Assembly (NCBI GenBank): GCA_024408095.1
Contig: JAKSVI010000009.1
Location: forward strand, 1-45,080
DNA length: 45,080 bases
DNA from: Bacilli bacterium
GTDB taxonomy: Bacteria > Bacillota_I > Bacilli_A > RFN20 > CAG-826
Direction: 5' to 3'
Position 1 is the first letter of the stretch; each line of letters begins with the position of its first letter. Of the stretch, positions 45,051 through 45,080 are shown piece after piece. Both the position numbers and the translations under genes were made by a program. A model generated the notes under the pieces. It was not told the origin of the DNA and ran no database searches. It was given only the letters and a program-made list of their open reading frames with translations.

Positions 45051-45080
45051 ACTTTGATACAATGAATAGTTGGTCAAAGT
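45051..45080. repeat. Inverted repeat at the right edge
   Basis: ACTTTGA (45051-45057) and TCAAAGT (45074-45080) are perfect complements with a 16-nt spacer. It may be the start of a structured element cut by the window edge. Confidence 0.3.

Overview
The window is AT-rich DNA of a Gram-positive-type bacterium. TGA is used as a stop (for example at the end of the ZIP transporter gene) and Trp is TGG, so the code is standard bacterial. The order gdpP-rplI-dnaB-walJ-rlmH, a thiamine ECF S-component behind a TPP riboswitch, lipoproteins, a TupA-like enzyme, tmRNA and GatCAB together with AsnRS all fit Bacillota. I infer a compact, uncultured Bacilli/Mollicutes-related (Erysipelotrichia/RF39-like) lineage. 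This is inference from gene content; no 16S gene is present.

Layout. (1) 1-1500: a decayed tyrosine-recombinase N-terminus, then about 1 kb of non-coding, G-depleted DNA with terminator-like hairpins. (2) 1501-7242: a catabolic block with a hydantoinase/dihydropyrimidinase, ZIP metal transporter, alpha/beta hydrolase, nucleoside hydrolase and ribokinase-like kinase, facing an XdhC-type molybdoenzyme maturation factor on the minus strand. (3) 7396-9130: a membrane protein and an acyltransferase-3 protein. (4) 9185-14730: the conserved gdpP-rplI-dnaB-walJ-rlmH block. (5) 14752-17642: a membrane protein, tmRNA, a DegV protein and a small acidic protein. (6) 17705-25974: a surface-polysaccharide locus with a Wzy/ligase-like protein, lipoprotein, TupA-like ATP-grasp protein, Wzx-like flippase and three GT4 glycosyltransferases. 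(7) 26030-27764: ung, then a TPP riboswitch controlling an N-terminally extended ThiT. (8) 27848-31939: a membrane protein, an Ntdp-like DUF402 protein and tsaE-tsaB-rimI-tsaD (t6A tRNA modification). (9) 31993-35974: asnS, small and polytopic membrane proteins, and a CxxC lipoprotein. (10) 36021-45037: pcrA-ligA, then gatC-gatA-gatB-galE-tRNA-Arg, then tRNA-Ala.

Genes inside operons overlap or nearly touch and usually have good Shine-Dalgarno sequences. Many operon-head genes instead have a TATAAT-like -10 only 6-8 nt before the ATG, which predicts leaderless mRNAs. Convergent genes often abut or overlap with no terminator between them.

I found no CRISPR array, intact insertion sequence, prophage or clear novel defence system. 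The points most worth a second look are the leaderless promoter pattern, the ThiT with a fused membrane domain, the G-depleted block beside the recombinase remnant, the unusual tmRNA tag frame, the DnaB insertion and the hydantoinase/nucleoside/XdhC cluster.
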